64,000 bases of DNA from Mangifera indica (taxonomy: Eukaryota; Streptophyta; Magnoliopsida; Sapindales; Anacardiaceae). A program made the translations under genes and the position numbers. The stretch is from contig NC_058138.1 in assembly GCF_011075055.1 (NCBI RefSeq), positions 2,480,001 through 2,544,000 of the forward strand, in the 5' to 3' direction. The number at the start of each line of letters is the position of its first letter. Position 1 is the stretch's first letter. This document shows, piece after piece, positions 20,931-33,154 of this stretch. The notes under the pieces were generated by a model that saw only the letters and a list, made by a program, of their open reading frames with translations, had not been told where the DNA came from and did no database searches.

Positions 20931-20942
20931 CATTTATATATG
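20931..20942 (-). promoter_or_regulatory. Putative TATA box of the LLG gene
   Basis: On the - strand, catatataaatg lies about 50 bp before the ATG at 20882. It is a near-consensus plant TATA at a distance that leaves a short leader. The dead copy at 22277-23795 has a weaker version of it. Confidence 0.5.
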
Positions 20943-22276
20943 AGTCTTACTTGTATTACAAGCAAGTGATAACCTATTTATATTAGGAAAATTAAAAAAT
21001 TAATTGATTACTTATATTAGGAAAATTAATTTTTTTCCTGTTAAATTTATATGAATTCATCTAATCAGTATATTAGGAGAACAAACTATTCAATTAATTT
21101 ACCAATTTCCTAATTTGTCAACCTCTGATAACAACAAATTTTGTTATATTAGGCAGAAATCAGCTATATAAGGAAAATTAATAATTAATTAATAACTTAT
21201 ATCAGGAAAATTAATAATTTGTATTGATTTCAAATGAATTTACAATATTTATTTTCAGCAGAACAAAATATTCAATTAATTTACAGTTCATAATGTCCTA
21301 ATTTGTCAAGCTGTGATAAGAATAATAGATTTGGGAATTAATTTCTAATTCGTTTTCTTATTTCTATATATATATATATATATTTTTGTAATTTCACTTG
21401 TTCCCTGCAATAGTACATCAAAATAATAGCATGGCCTACTGGATTTTTGAAACTTTAGGGATGCTTGAAATAAATTCTAAAAGAGTTACATCCAATGTTT
21501 TTAAAAGTAGATAGTTAAACGGGCAGTCAGTTGGGTAAACTCTTTACATAGATATTAGGCCAAAGGACTTATTCTCACCCAAAGTATGCAAAGAGTATTT
21601 GTCATCAAGGAAGACGAGTCGTCTTCGTTTTCTGATGATGACAGCGCCGCATAATATCAGAAGGGGGACGACTGAAAGGAAGATGCATTAAAGAGGAAGA
21701 GACGTTACCTACAGATCACAGGAGAAGTTTCTTCATTGCTGAAAAAATTGAATGTTGAGTGTTGTAAATACTTATACTATTTGAACAATATTTGGATGCA
21801 AAGTAGAAGACGCTAATTAAGTAGAAGGAGAAGAAGAAGCATATGCAGAGAAAATAAGTAATATAACAACTCTTCTATTCAATTTTACATATTTATCTTT
21901 TTATCAATATAAAACATTTTAAAGAAAAGAAGTAATTCTATGTATATATAAATATATTTAATGCACGTTTAAAATTACAATTATGATTATAATAATAAGA
22001 ATAATTGATTACATGGTACTTCAGTTGTATTCTGTTTTTTCTCCCTCTTTCGTGGCTAAGCTTTTCATTTAGCCTTCTGATCCGATATCAGATCTCTTGC
22101 AATTCAACACCTATACTAAACACTCAAGACTTTTGTTGCTAATTGTTTTTAATTATTTAAAAACTGACAACTGTTGAGTCATATCATCTTTGTGGAAAAG
22201 ACACATGAAGACATTTGATTGAAGCAACTACAAGTTTTGTGAATAGATGTATTGTTTTCCAAAACATTGCTAGTGA
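20943..22276. other. AT-rich spacer with MITE arm and (TA)n
   Basis: There is no gene here. Several gaaaattaataattaattgat-type stretches recur within 20960-21320. A (ta)n microsatellite lies at 21366-21383. At 21553-21720 there is one arm (ggccaaaggacttattctca) and internal sequence of the element family found whole at 2455-3009. Bases 22010-22270 are LLG 3' flank. Confidence 0.6.
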
Positions 22277-23795
22277 TAGCCAGGGTGGGCATGAGATTAC
22301 TTGGTTACTTTCCCGACACTGGGCTCGAAAAACACCAGAAGGGTACTATCCCATTTGCCTAATGTAGTCGAACAAGACTGCGGCGCAACCTGTTATTCAG
22401 CATAAGGGCAAGTGTATTCCCTAAAAGTCTTACAACAGCTAGCGGCTGCAAACTTTGGTCCTTTGCATTGGGTTGTGAGGATTAGGGGTGAGCAAAATAC
22501 CTGAACCGGAACCGGAATCGGAACCATCAAGTACTTGGATTTCATTTCCGGGTAGGAACTGGAACTGGCTTACCTCGGGGAGGTTTCAGTTCCAATTCTT
22601 TGGAACTGACAGATTCTGGTGCCGGTTCCAAACACTTAAGAACTGGAACTGGGGGTAGGAAGTGAATCTAATACACAACAAGCTGATCCCTTTATCATCA
22701 ATCCAGGACTATGCTTATCTGACTCATTGAACCACTACAGACTTCCCTTCTTCATCCTAGAAAATCAAGAAATCAAAAAATTAGAAGAAGCATGTAAACA
22801 TTAACAATAGAATTATGTATACCCATTTTTAATACATAATTTATGCACACAGTTAATATATTATCATGTGATTTGGTGATTTTGATTTAAAGATAAAATA
22901 ACATCCAATCATATAACATATCATATGTGTACAAAAAATGAATACGCATAATATTGCTCAAAGATTAAACACACCAGCACCATGCAAAGATTGATCTTGC
23001 TGGGAGAAGAATGGCATTAAATGTAAAGAATGGGAGCAGTCACAAGTCTCCTTTATCACTTAAATTCATTACCTTCTAACAAACTGAAAACTTCTTCTTC
23101 TACTTTGTGTTACAGAGATAACATAAAATACCCTTTGCTGCTGCTTCTTTTCATTCTCTTATTTTCCCATGGATAAGTTTATCTTTTCCTGTCAGAAAAA
23201 ATATTTAATATCACCTCAGTTACAACAAAATTTAAACCTTGAGACCTTAAAAGAGAAAATGGCCTTTTCAGAAATTTTTAGTTGTCTGTTCCAGGTAGGA
23301 TTCGGACCCTACCCAGAATTGACCATCTCGGTCCCAAGTAAGAACCTATTTTAAAAGGGACGGGATCCGGTTACTGTTCCTAAAATAGGAACCGACTGGT
23401 TTGCGTTTCCTATTTTTTAACAGGGTATCCGGAATGTCTCACCCCTAGTAGGGATGGTGAAATTCAGAGACTTAAAAGTCCACAGGGCAATCTGCACATT
23501 AATTGTGCAGCATATTTAACATCAACATTATATTTCTCAATGCACATTCAACTACTAAACATACCATTCTTGGCTTCACCAAGGCTTCTGCCAAATACAT
23601 CATCTGTATAATTATCAAAAACAGCAATACATTCAATCACTACCACATAAAATCACCCAAAAACAAATTAATGTAAACTCAAATTGATAAGCCTTAATTT
23701 ATTGCCTGCAGTTAAAGCTGAAGAAGACAAACGCACAAGCGCAAATACTAAGAGAATTGAGGGCATGCTTCAACTCAACCCCAGCTCCATCATAA
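22277..23795 (-). pseudogene. LLG pseudogene, copy 3, split by a hAT element
   Basis: The signal-peptide exon (23795-23709) has a stop at codon 8 (MMELGLS*SMPSILLVFALV). The second exon (about 23580-23610) is shortened. The third exon (22277-22475 plus 23456-23505) is interrupted by a 965-bp element and has lost about 20 bases around the INDPTTD codons. The C-terminal CREGK is followed by a stop. It is clearly dead and derived from the same ancestor as 20287-20882. Confidence 0.8.
22483..23447. mobile_element. hAT-like non-autonomous element (965 bp)
   Basis: The left end taggggtgagcaaaatacc and the right end (reverse complement taggggtgagacattccgg) form inverted repeats. They are flanked by 8-bp repeats gtgaggat (22475-22482) and gtagggat (23448-23455). 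The paralogues at 20500 and 10925 show the uninterrupted site. The subterminal part is rich in ggaaccgg. There is no transposase; the small open frame at 23169-23354 is not a recognisable protein. Confidence 0.78.
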
Positions 23796-25598
23796 GCGAA
23801 ATAATTTTTGTTGTTTATTATGTAGGAATTTATTTATATTACAAGCAAGTGATAACCTGTTTTTGCAAGGAAAATTAATAATTGACTGATAACTTAAATA
23901 AGGAAAATTTATAATTTGTATTGATTTCAAATGAATTTACATTCCATCGTAGAACAAAATATTTGTACCATGTGAACAATATTTCGATGTAAAATACTTC
24001 TTTCATTCTTCAGTGGCTTGATTCCCCCATACCATAATCACAACATACCTTGTTTAGATTCATATCAGAATATTGTAATGAAAATCCAGGGGAAAACAGA
24101 GCATGGAATTGTAGCACAGAGAGATCAAAATGTACATAAACCAATTTTGCACTTTTTGGTGTAGTATTATATTATTAAAGATTCTCTTCGCAAATTTTAT
24201 TGTTTATGTTTCATCAATATCATAAATAGGTGATTTCTTTCAGTCTGGCAAGGCGGCAGGCTGACGACTAGTTAACAGAGGAGCTCAACACAGTTATAGG
24301 TGCATTTGGGCTCCAAATTCCCCTCACTCTAAGGGTCTACTTAATCTGTGATGCTTGTAAAATTACTTGGTTGTTGAACATCAAATAAGTTCAAAGTCTT
24401 CAAATTTTACTACTCTCAACTTGTCCTTGACTTGTAATAGAGAAAGCTGATCTATATGCAAGTGGAGTCGTTATTTGGAGCTGCTAATTGGCATCAAAGC
24501 AACTATATATTTATTTTACAATCTATCAGACATGTCAGTATAAGCTCTCGTTAGAGTCTTGTGTTTTCTAGAGCTGTTCAAGTAAAATATATTTATTTTA
24601 CAATTTTCATTATATGTTTAACAAATGTGTGAGAGCTTTTTTGGAAGAGTAGGAATCAGAAGCACAACATCAATCAGCACAAGCTTTCTTCTGAGAAGAT
24701 TTCTTCACCAAGTTTATACAATGTTAGCATTTCCTACAAATATTTAATGGCACACATTTTTTATTATTCACTACAACAAATTTGATGAAAGGCGAAAGAA
24801 GATTTTTGCCCAAAAAGTCAATTGTAATAAAAGGTCAAATCATCACAAAAGACGCATTATCAAAGGATAATACCCACAAAAAAAATTGTCCTTAATGACG
24901 AACTTATGTTTTGTCATAAAACAATATAAATTTTAGGATGAAATTTTTTCTCTATAAACGAATTTGATTTCATTCTAAATAACTTTATTTTGTTTAAAAA
25001 AGAACACATTTAGGGACAAAATATTTTATAAAAGGATACACATTTGGGGACAAATTAGTATATAATTTGTTCACTCTTAGTATCCAAATCGTAATATACG
25101 ATATTTGTTATTATTACTAATTCTTTATCGTTTTAATAATAAATCATCACAGTTTTCACAATATTTGTTGCTATATATAGTTAATGTTTATATTATGTTT
25201 TATCCTAACACCTTTCAAAATTTTATCCTAATACAACATAAATAAAATTGTGAGGGAAATTGTTTTTTCTCTTAATTGATCAAATTTATCTCATGCTTAG
25301 GCCTGTGAAATCAGTAAATCATGTAATTGCTTTTAGAATAAAAATAAGATCTAGAAGAAAAGAATATTAAGCTTGAGTTGAGGGCAAAGCTGTTTGGAAT
25401 TAGAGCAAAGAATGAAGGAAAGAATAATCTTTTCAATGATAATAGAACCAAAGAAGCCTTAGTCCCAAGGCATCTTCTATAAGAAATCTTTTGTACTTTA
25501 ATGCCTTTCTCTTTTCTCTTTCAATTGCTTGATGCTGTAATTCTTTTCCTTAGTGTTATAACAGATTCTTAATTTTGTTATGAGGAAAAGAATATCTT
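23796..25598. other. NLR2 upstream spacer
   Basis: There is no gene here. It contains short ferrochelatase-flank-like stretches (23960-24120), a CACTA-like terminus at 24769, and from about 25260 a block also found at 45260-45530 (the NLR2-type promoter block). Otherwise AT-rich. Confidence 0.6.
24769..25190. mobile_element. Possible CACTA-type MITE remnant
   Basis: Begins cactacaacaaatttgatg, the usual CACTA terminus, and continues with the subterminal style of such elements (aaaaaggtcaa..., tcctaaataac). The expected right end is only weakly present near 25165-25190 (tatttgttgctatatatag), so the right boundary is uncertain and no TSD was confirmed. Confidence 0.4.
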
Positions 25599-25604
25599 TA
25601 TAAT
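25599..25604 (+). promoter_or_regulatory. Putative TATA box of NLR2
   Basis: tataat (within ctttataataggtg) lies 103 bp before the ATG and is followed by a pyrimidine-rich leader. The spacing equals that of NLR1 and NLR3 although the flanking sequence differs. Confidence 0.45.
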
Positions 25605-25701
25605 AGGTGAATCACTGGCCATTCATCTCTCTTTCCTACATTCTTTCCATCATTTTTCTCTCATCATCTTTCAACAATCAAAAACAAAGAAAATTAAGAA
25701 C

Positions 25702-28700
25702 ATGGAAATTTGTGTTTCAACTGTCGGTTCAATTGCGGGCAACATTTCCAACCGCCTGTTTGATGCAGCAGACCATCATACTGGTTACCTGCTTAACTAC
25801 AATGACAACATCGAAGGATTAAGAAAGCAAGTTCAGAGACTCGAGGCTATCAGAGGCGACATACAAGTGAAGATTGGTGCTGCTAAAAGAAACAACGAAA
25901 TTATTTTACTGGCCATCCAAAATTGGATATCAGAAGTTGATAATGTCTCTGCAGAAGCTATAAAGTTTTTGGAAGATGAAAGCAATGCGAACAAGATGTG
26001 CTTCAGAGGGTGGTGCATCAATCCCAGATTGCGCTACCGGTTCAGCAAGGTGGCAAAGCAGAAGATAGCAGAGATCACTCAGCTCCAAGAAGATGGAAAA
26101 TTCCAAACTCTATCTCAGCCTGCTCCTCCTCCTTCAGGCATTATCTCTCCAACTGTGGGATTTTCTGGAATTTTCAAATCCAGAGAATCAATCAAGAATG
26201 AAATTATGGAGGCCTTGAAAGATGACAAGGTCAGCATAATTGGAATATGTGGGATGGGGGGTGTGGGTAAGACCACACTAGTGAAACAAGTCGGCAAACA
26301 AGCTAAAGAAGAGAAGTTGTATGATTCAGTAGTTATGGTGGTTGTGTCCCAAACCCCAAATATCATGAATATTCAAAGAGAAATTGCTCACATGCTGGAT
26401 CTGAAATCATTATCAGATTGTCCTGAATCAGCAAGAGCAAGTTCTCTATGGGAGAGAATTAAGAAGGAGAAACGAATACTCATAATATTGGATGATATTT
26501 GGAGAAGAATTCAATTGGAGGAGATTGGCATTCCTTTTGGGAAGGACCATGGAGGTTGTAAGATCGTGCTTACTTCTCGAAGGAAAAATGTATGCGATCA
26601 AATGGATTGTGACAAGACATTTATTGTTGGAACTTTGACAAAACAGGAGTCATGGGCGCTATTCAAGGATCTTGTTGGCATGGATGTTGAAAATTCTATT
26701 CTGAGCTCAATCGCAAGAGAAGTAACTGCTGAATGTGATGGTCTGCCGATTGCAATCGTGACTGTAGCCAGGGCACTGAAGAACAGGGACATGTATGAGT
26801 GGTGTGATGCCTTACAACGACTTAAAAGTTCAACATCAACAAACATTGAAGGAATGCATGAAAATGTAATTTTATCCTTGGAGTTGAGTTACAATTTTCT
26901 AGAAAATGAGGCAAAATCTGTCTTCTTATTTTGCTCTGTATTTCCAGAAGATTTCAAAATTCCTGTTGAAGTCTTAGTGAGATACGGAACAGGATTGAGA
27001 TGGTTCAAAGACTTGGGGACAATTAAGGATATTAGAGTCAGAACACATGCTATTGTAAGTAACCTTATCTCTTCTTTTCTATTGATTAGGGAAGAATTTG
27101 GGGAAGAATATGGTAAGAAATATGTCAAAATGCATGATGTAGTTCGTGATATTGCACATATCATAGCACGCAAACACAATTATACATTCTTAGTGAAAGC
27201 TGGTACGAGTTTGAAAGAGTGGCCAGAAAGAGATACATTTGAAGATCTCATGTGTATCTCATTGATGTTAAATGATATTAAAGAGGTACTGGATGGGATA
27301 GAATGGCCAAAGTTGCAATCGTTGCTACTGCAACAAAATTCCAGATTGGTTGTCCCTAACAATTTCTTTCAAGGCATGAATCATCTTGAAGTTCTAGATT
27401 TAAGTAAAACTCAATTATCACCATTGCCTGAGTCATTTTCCTTTCTTGTAAACCTTAGAACTTTGTACCTTAATTATTGCAAATTGGGTGACTTATCTAT
27501 AATTGGAGATCTAAGCAAACTAGAAATTCTTAGCCTTTCTGGTTCTAACGTTAGGGAGATCCCTATATCGTTTAACCGATTAACTCATCTGAGACTATTA
27601 GATTTGAACTATTGTAATAAGTTGACACGAATATCACCTGGTGTCATATCCTCTCTTTGTAAATTAGAAGAGTTGTACGTTTTAAAAAGTTTTAGGCTTT
27701 GGGATTTAGGAGATGGGGGAGATTCAAGTAGCAATGCATGGCTTGCTGAGTTACAATTCTTGTCTAGAATAACTAGTTTGCAAATTATTATCCCCAACCT
27801 GAATTTCTTAGTTGATAATGATGTGCCATTCAAAAACTTATCAAGCTTTACAATAATAATAGGTGCTGGTGATTTTATTTCAAGGGAGTATTCACGAAAT
27901 TTGATGATCTCATATAATAATGACATTATCATTTCAACATTACTTGATTATTTGAAGAATTTGGTAATTGAAAGAACAGAGCATCTACGTATTAAAGGTT
28001 TGGACAACATCTTTCATGATCTGGTAAATAGAGGACTGAATGAACTGAAGTGTTTAGAAGTGGTTGATCAGAAGGTAACATTTCTTGTAAATATTTTGGA
28101 ATGTTCATCAAATTTAAGTTTCCACAACTTAGAGTTTCTACAAATTGTTGGCAATCCCAACTTGGTTGAAATATGTCATGGTGAACCCTCAATCCAGTCC
28201 TTCAATAAGCTCAAAAATTTGACTGTTAAGAGGTGCGGCAGGTTGTTGAATATTGTTCCAAGTAATTTGTTATGGAACTTTCGAAGTCTTGAATATTTGA
28301 GTGTAAATAGGTGTAATTCAGTGGTATATATATTTGATTGTAAAGAGGTTAAGGTGGTAGATGGAGAAACAAAGATGCTCTCATCATTAAAGAATCTAAA
28401 ATTGCTTTTTCTAGCAAATATGACACATATATGGATGGGTGACACTCAATTCATAAACCTATGCAACTTGAAGATATTAAGTGTGTTTGTGTGCCCAAAG
28501 TTAATTAAGTTGTTTTCACAAGCTTTATTGCAAAGTCTTGTTTGTTTGGAAGATATGAACATACAAAATTGTTACAGTTTAGAGGAGATTTTCATAATGA
28601 AAGAAGAAGAGGAATTAATACCACCAAAGAAAGATCTCACCACAACCTTATCTAGTTTAGGAAACTTAAGTTCAATATATATATATTATTGCCCTAAATT

Positions 28701-28869
28701 GAAAAGGCTATTCACCCCCTCCATAGTCAAAAGCCTTGTAAAGCTTAGAATCCTTAGAATAACTAGTTGCTCAACACTGGAAGAAATAATCACAAATGAG
28801 GAAGCATCATCATCATCAATAGAAAGGATTGTGTTTCCTAGTTTGTCCACCTTAGGACTTTTAGTCTAA
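25702..28869 (+). CDS. NLR2: CC-NB-LRR protein cut short by a 1-nt deletion, 1055 aa
   Basis: Same family and layout as NLR1: coiled-coil region 1-140 (start [15 protein letters not shown], unlike NLR1/NLR3), P-loop GMGGVGKTT (184-192, canonical), kinase-2 [42 protein letters not shown] (477-479) and LRRs from about 520 to the end. Near 28856 one base is missing relative to NLR3 (ggactttta gtctaaac versus ggccttagatggctaaac), giving STLGLLV and TAA. About 80 residues, including FGYGEQLTPKL, are lost from the protein but remain readable in the next frame (28870-29084). The NB-ARC is intact. It may produce a truncated but folded receptor, or be a young pseudogene. Confidence 0.88.
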   Translation: MEICVSTVGSIAGNISNRLFDAADHHTGYLLNYNDNIEGLRKQVQRLEAIRGDIQVKIGAAKRNNEIILLAIQNWISEVDNVSAEAIKFLEDESNANKMCFRGWCINPRLRYRFSKVAKQKIAEITQLQEDGKFQTLSQPAPPPSGIISPTVGFSGIFKSRESIKNEIMEALKDDKVSIIGICGMGGVGKTTLVKQVGKQAKEEKLYDSVVMVVVSQTPNIMNIQREIAHMLDLKSLSDCPESARASSLWERIKKEKRILIILDDIWRRIQLEEIGIPFGKDHGGCKIVLTSRRKNVCDQMDCDKTFIVGTLTKQESWALFKDLVGMDVENSILSSIAREVTAECDGLPIAIVTVARALKNRDMYEWCDALQRLKSSTSTNIEGMHENVILSLELSYNFLENEAKSVFLFCSVFPEDFKIPVEVLVRYGTGLRWFKDLGTIKDIRVRTHAIVSNLISSFLLIREEFGEEYGKKYVKMHDVVRDIAHIIARKHNYTFLVKAGTSLKEWPERDTFEDLMCISLMLNDIKEVLDGIEWPKLQSLLLQQNSRLVVPNNFFQGMNHLEVLDLSKTQLSPLPESFSFLVNLRTLYLNYCKLGDLSIIGDLSKLEILSLSGSNVREIPISFNRLTHLRLLDLNYCNKLTRISPGVISSLCKLEELYVLKSFRLWDLGDGGDSSSNAWLAELQFLSRITSLQIIIPNLNFLVDNDVPFKNLSSFTIIIGAGDFISREYSRNLMISYNNDIIISTLLDYLKNLVIERTEHLRIKGLDNIFHDLVNRGLNELKCLEVVDQKVTFLVNILECSSNLSFHNLEFLQIVGNPNLVEICHGEPSIQSFNKLKNLTVKRCGRLLNIVPSNLLWNFRSLEYLSVNRCNSVVYIFDCKEVKVVDGETKMLSSLKNLKLLFLANMTHIWMGDTQFINLCNLKILSVFVCPKLIKLFSQALLQSLVCLEDMNIQNCYSLEEIFIMKEEEELIPPKKDLTTTLSSLGNLSSIYIYYCPKLKRLFTPSIVKSLVKLRILRITSCSTLEEIITNEEASSSSIERIVFPSLSTLGLLV

Positions 28870-29084
28870 ACAACCTTAGTTGTTTTAGCTCAGGTTCATA
28901 TTCAATTGAATTTCCAATTTTGGAGGCACTTAATATCTATGAATGTCCCAGTATGAAGATCTTTGGTTATGGAAAACAACTAACACCAAAGCTCAACAAA
29001 GTTCATACATCTATTCTCACTAATAAAGAACGATGGATGGGCAACATTAACTCTACAATCCAACAATTGTTTGAAGAACAACAG
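28870..29084 (+). pseudogene. Severed 3' coding part of NLR2
   Basis: Readable in the +1 frame: FGYGKQLTPKLNKVH and NSTIQQLFEEQQ, ending at a strong splice donor (caacag/gtatgt, donor GT at 29085-29086). If not spliced it reads on to CEVINC and stops at 29108. Confidence 0.75.
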
Positions 29085-29236
29085 GTATGTGAAGTAATTA
29101 ATTGTTGATTGTAAACAATTGTAAATATTTTTTTTAATAAATTGTATTGGAAAATTAATAATTTAGACATGATAATAGATATGGTTATTTTGTTAGAGAA
29201 ATAATAAATTATGGAAAAATGTGAATTGTTTTGCAG

Positions 29237-29601
29237 GAGGAAATTAGAAGACAACAAGTAAATGGTATGAATGATTTATGTTTCACTAAATCAATTAACA
29301 AATTATTATTCTTGTTTGGGTAGTCTCTAGTCATATCATATTTTTATGAATTATCAATACTAAACACAGGCGGGTAATTTCAGTGAGGAGACACGTGTCA
29401 TATGCTGGTTTGTTGAAATATGTCCTTATTATACTGGCATACGTGTGTTCAATATTTGAAAAAGCTCTCATTAGATGTTTCTTTTTATTTGAATCACAGA
29501 AGACAGTGCTGAAGCCGGGTACGAAGAAGAAGAAGAAGAAGACGAAGAAGACGAAGAAGAAGAAGAAGACGAAGGATGAAAATGCAGCAACTCAGACTTG
29601 A
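29237..29601 (+). other. Putative 3' exons of the NLR2 lineage (micro-exon and Lys-rich exon)
   Basis: A 21-bp micro-exon at 29237-29257 (EEIRRQQ) has a textbook acceptor (gaattgttttgcag) and a gtaaat donor. The terminal exon at 29500-29601 follows the acceptor tttgaatcacag and reads KTVLKPGTKKKKKK, then Lys/Thr repeats, then KDENAATQT and TGA. All junctions are phase 0. The frameshift upstream means the current NLR2 protein cannot reach these exons, but their phase matches the NLR3 copy (49599-49969). Confidence 0.55.
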
Positions 29602-30509
29602 TTCTGCAATGCATACTGGTGCGAACCATGTTCATCAAATTTTTATAATAATTACAATGAAATTAAACATTAATTTAATTTTGATTAATGAACTTCAAAG
29701 AGGAAATTTACTGTCAACTGAGTCAAACTTGGTTATAGTTTTGTCATAATTATTATTGACAACTGAAGTTTGTTAATGCTTTGTAGAACAAGACTGGCAT
29801 CCGGAGCAGAAATTATAATTGGCAAAGCGCAAAATGGGAATTCTGTTTAATGTTCATTTCCTATCAATGCAATAACCTTGGATGTTTATATAAGAATTCA
29901 GTTCAATTGAAATTATTTATACTATTTGAAAAATATTATTAGCATGTAAAATACCTTTTTCTTTTATCAATGGCTTGATGCCCCCTTGCCATAATCACAA
30001 TATAGTTTATTTAGATTCATATCAGAAAATTGTAACAGAACATGCAGGGGAATACAAAGCATGGATTTGTAGCAGAAAAAGAGAAGCAGACAAGCTGAGA
30101 GGTTTTTGACATCATTTGCAATTTATAGACTGTTGAATTTTGATTTATTAAATTTTTACTGGGAATAGCAACGGTTAAAATCCTTACTGCAGGACTAATG
30201 ATTAAGCATTATCAATATCACAAATAGGTGGGCAAATTCAGTGTGGCAAGGTGGCATGCCGATGAATACTTAACCAGAGGAGACACATTTCATACGCTTG
30301 TTTATTCTAGGTACTGAATTCCCTCAGTCTTGCTGATATAGCTCTAATGTGTATTTATTTTGTCATACTGATATAATTCTATTGTTTTTGTAATAGAAAA
30401 TTGAGGTAAAAACAAACTTTAGAACAGGTATGTAACAAATTGCCATTTATGTCTTCTCATTAGTACATTATTTGTAAGCTCAAATGGCTTAAATGCTTGA
30501 ATCTAGAAG
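29602..30509. other. CNL 3' flank duplicated after NLR2 and NLR3
   Basis: There is no gene here. It is nearly the same as 49970-50845 and contains short stretches shared with the upstream regions of ferrochelatase copies (gtggcaaggtggcatgccg). Nothing else was recognised. Confidence 0.65.
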
Positions 30510-30800
30510 AAACAAACATGAATGAGAAAGGAGAAAAGGCTGCTGCTTGCATCAACAGAGAAGACGGTGTTCCTAGCTTAACTGAGCTGAAACATGCTTT
30601 GTTTGAGCCGAGGATCTGGCAGATGCAATATTAGCAGCCTTACCTTCATCTACAGCTATGTCTTCCTCAAGAAACATCTACGATGATGATGACAATAAAT
30701 TTGTCAGATCTCGTTTGAGAATTCATGATGATGCTACTGTCTTCGGATAGTGTGATAATTTTCCTTTCTATGGCATTACTTTTGGCTTTATTCAAAAGAA
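30510..30800 (+). pseudogene. Chimeric fragment: unknown leader joined to ferrochelatase C-terminus (copy C1)
   Basis: Bases 30518-30605 read MNEKGEKAAACINREDGVPS then LTELKHALFEP, which I do not recognise. They run into a ferrochelatase end (LADAILAALPSSTAMSS, DDDDNKFV) with a shift of frame. The parallel at 50856-51152 keeps one open frame. Confidence 0.6.
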
Positions 30801-31059
30801 GTATTTTGAGCAGGGGATGATACAAAAAGTGAACTAGCTATCCACATAAACCAGGATTAGTGTAGCAAAGGCCTTGAGTGTTTTAAATATTTATACTACT
30901 TGAACAATAATTGGATGTAAAATGCTTTTTTCATTCTTCAGTAGCTTGATTCCTCCTTACCATAATCACAACATTCTTGATTTAGATTGATATCAGAAAA
31001 TTGTAATGGAAAATCCAGGGGAAAACAGAGCATGGAATTGTAGCTTGAGATGAGCATGC

Positions 31060-33150
31060 AGAATATCAGTCCCATTCACATGCCACCGAAAATAAGGTTG
31101 GAGTGTTGCTTCTGAATCTTCGAGCCAGAGACGGTTCTCGATGTTCAGACATTTTTGTGTAATTTATTTGCAGATCCGGTAATTCAGATTGTCCCTCCTT
31201 TCTTTGTTCTTAAAATTATTACCTCTTTTTATATTTGTATCTTTGAAATGTTACCTTTACACCAATTTTTCTTTTGATAAAGGATATCATACGCCTTCCC
31301 AGGTTATTTCGGTTTATTCAATGGCCCTGGGCAAAATTAATTTCTGTTCTACAGGTTGACATGTCCTGCTATTTGTAGCATTGTTTATGTTTGGGCCGTG
31401 TTTGTTCATTGCGTTTTATCTATTTTCTTCTTTTTTTTTTTCTAAATTTTTACTTAGGAAATCTGTGCTCTATTTTTTCTTTCATTTTTTTCTGTAATAT
31501 TGTGTATTGTAATTTGAAAAACTTGTTGCAGGCACATGCTCTTAGAATTGCTCTGGAAGCATAGAACTTACCTGTCAACGTCTATGTTGGAATGAGGTAT
31601 TGGTAACAATTTACAGAGGAGGGAGAGCAGCGGGTAGGTTTTAGTCTTCTCACATTTTTTCACATTGTTTTGTTAAATGTGATTTCATGCATCAGTTTTT
31701 AAACTCTTCCGAAAATAATTGAAAAATAGAAAAAAGAAAGACAATGCAAGAGATAGGTTGCCCTTTTTTTCTATTTGTAAGCTTCTTTCCAGTGTTCAAT
31801 TGCATTATTTTAGGACAACATGTTTTAACTAATGCTTTATGATAAGAATGGCCCCTTTCTATCTTAAAATTGTCAGTGTCCTGATAGTTCAAAATTTCGC
31901 TACAGTTGGCAGATTAAGAGAGACAAAATTGCAAGGCTCGTTGTGCAGCCACTTTATCTGCAGTTCTCTCTCTCTGCAATTGGGTTAAGCATCCGTGTTC
32001 TTGAGAAAATATTTAGGTGCTGCTTCCGTTTTAGAATATTCTCCGATTTCTTGCCTGTGGTAAATCAATTTGTATATCATGAACCATTTCTGAGTGAGAA
32101 TAATATGTCAGGGAAGATGCATACCTATCTAAGATGCCTGTTTCTATCATAAGGTGCTGGCATCACTGAGAAGGTTACATCAGGTCTATGGCTCACTTGA
32201 TTCAGAAAGAGTTGGGGAAATTCTTAAATCCTGAGGAGGTGAACTTACTTAGTAGATACTCCTTTTCTATATGGATCTTTTACAATACAAAACCAGTGTA
32301 TGTAATAAACTTTGGCTTGCTTGGGTTGGAGCCATTTGATGTAATAAGCTCTATACAACTTTTTTGACTTCTGTATGTGAAACTACAGGTAATGATCTTC
32401 TTTAGTGCCCATGGAGTACCAGTTAGTTTTGTCGAGAATGCTGGTGATATTTACAGAGACCAGATGGAGTGTATCTACCTAACTGTGTAGAACCTGAAAA
32501 GGCAAGGAGTTGCAATGTTCATACTCTGGTATACCAGGTTTTACTTCAAAAGAAATCCAACTATGTAAGTTTTAGCTTCCTACTTTCTTGTCTTCCCTAG
32601 ATTATGAGCACTCTTATCATTAGGTTGGGTACTAAAATGTTTGGTTGGTTATTCTTTGGTTTTTCATTCCTTTCCCCTTCTTTTGTTTCGTTAGAGTCAA
32701 GTAGGGCCGATACAATAGCTGAAGCCCTACACTGATGAAGTTCTTGATGAGCTCACTTAGAAAGGAGTTATGAGTCTTCTGGCAGTTCCAGTCAGGTGCA
32801 TGACTAGTTACAAATTTAGCATTTTCGTGTGTCGATATGAGCACTAAAATGGCTATCTACAGAGTTAAATTAATTGTTGTATTTACAAATGCAGCCTTGT
32901 GAGTCAGCAGGTATAAACACTAGGAGAGATTGGTACAGAGTGATGGCGGTTGGCTCTTGAATCTGGCATTCAAAACTGGGGACATGTACCCGCCCTCAAC
33001 TACACACCTTCCTTCATCATGGTCTGACAGATGCTGCACTAGAAGTCTTACCTTCAGCAATTGCTATATCTTCCTCGAGGAACAACTCCAATGAAGACAA
33101 CAATGACTTTGTGAGATCTCATTTGAGAATTCATGATGATGCCACTGTCT
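31060..33150 (+). pseudogene. FC1: Ferrochelatase-1-like pseudogene (copy C2)
   Basis: Exons in order: a frameshifted GGPET..VQTFLCNLFADP-like exon (about 31090-31178), [20 protein letters not shown] (31285-31352), [19 protein letters not shown] (31532-31620, with a TAG), IKRDKIARLVVQPLYLQF..SIRVLEKIF (31910-32010), the [20 protein letters not shown] exon (about 32140-32240, decayed), [20 protein letters not shown] (32389-32545, then stops), [19 protein letters not shown] (32690-32796) and the C-terminal exon (32890-33120). The APKSKEGY..GGGSPLR exon is missing between 31353 and 31532. It is closely similar to 51376-53530. Confidence 0.85.
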
Positions 33151-33154
33151 TGAG

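Noticed and set aside
29383..29601. Stand-alone Lys-rich small gene (and its twin at 49745-49969)
   Set aside because: Only the part after the acceptor is protein-like, and it fits in phase with the upstream CNL micro-exon, so a terminal exon is more likely than an own gene.
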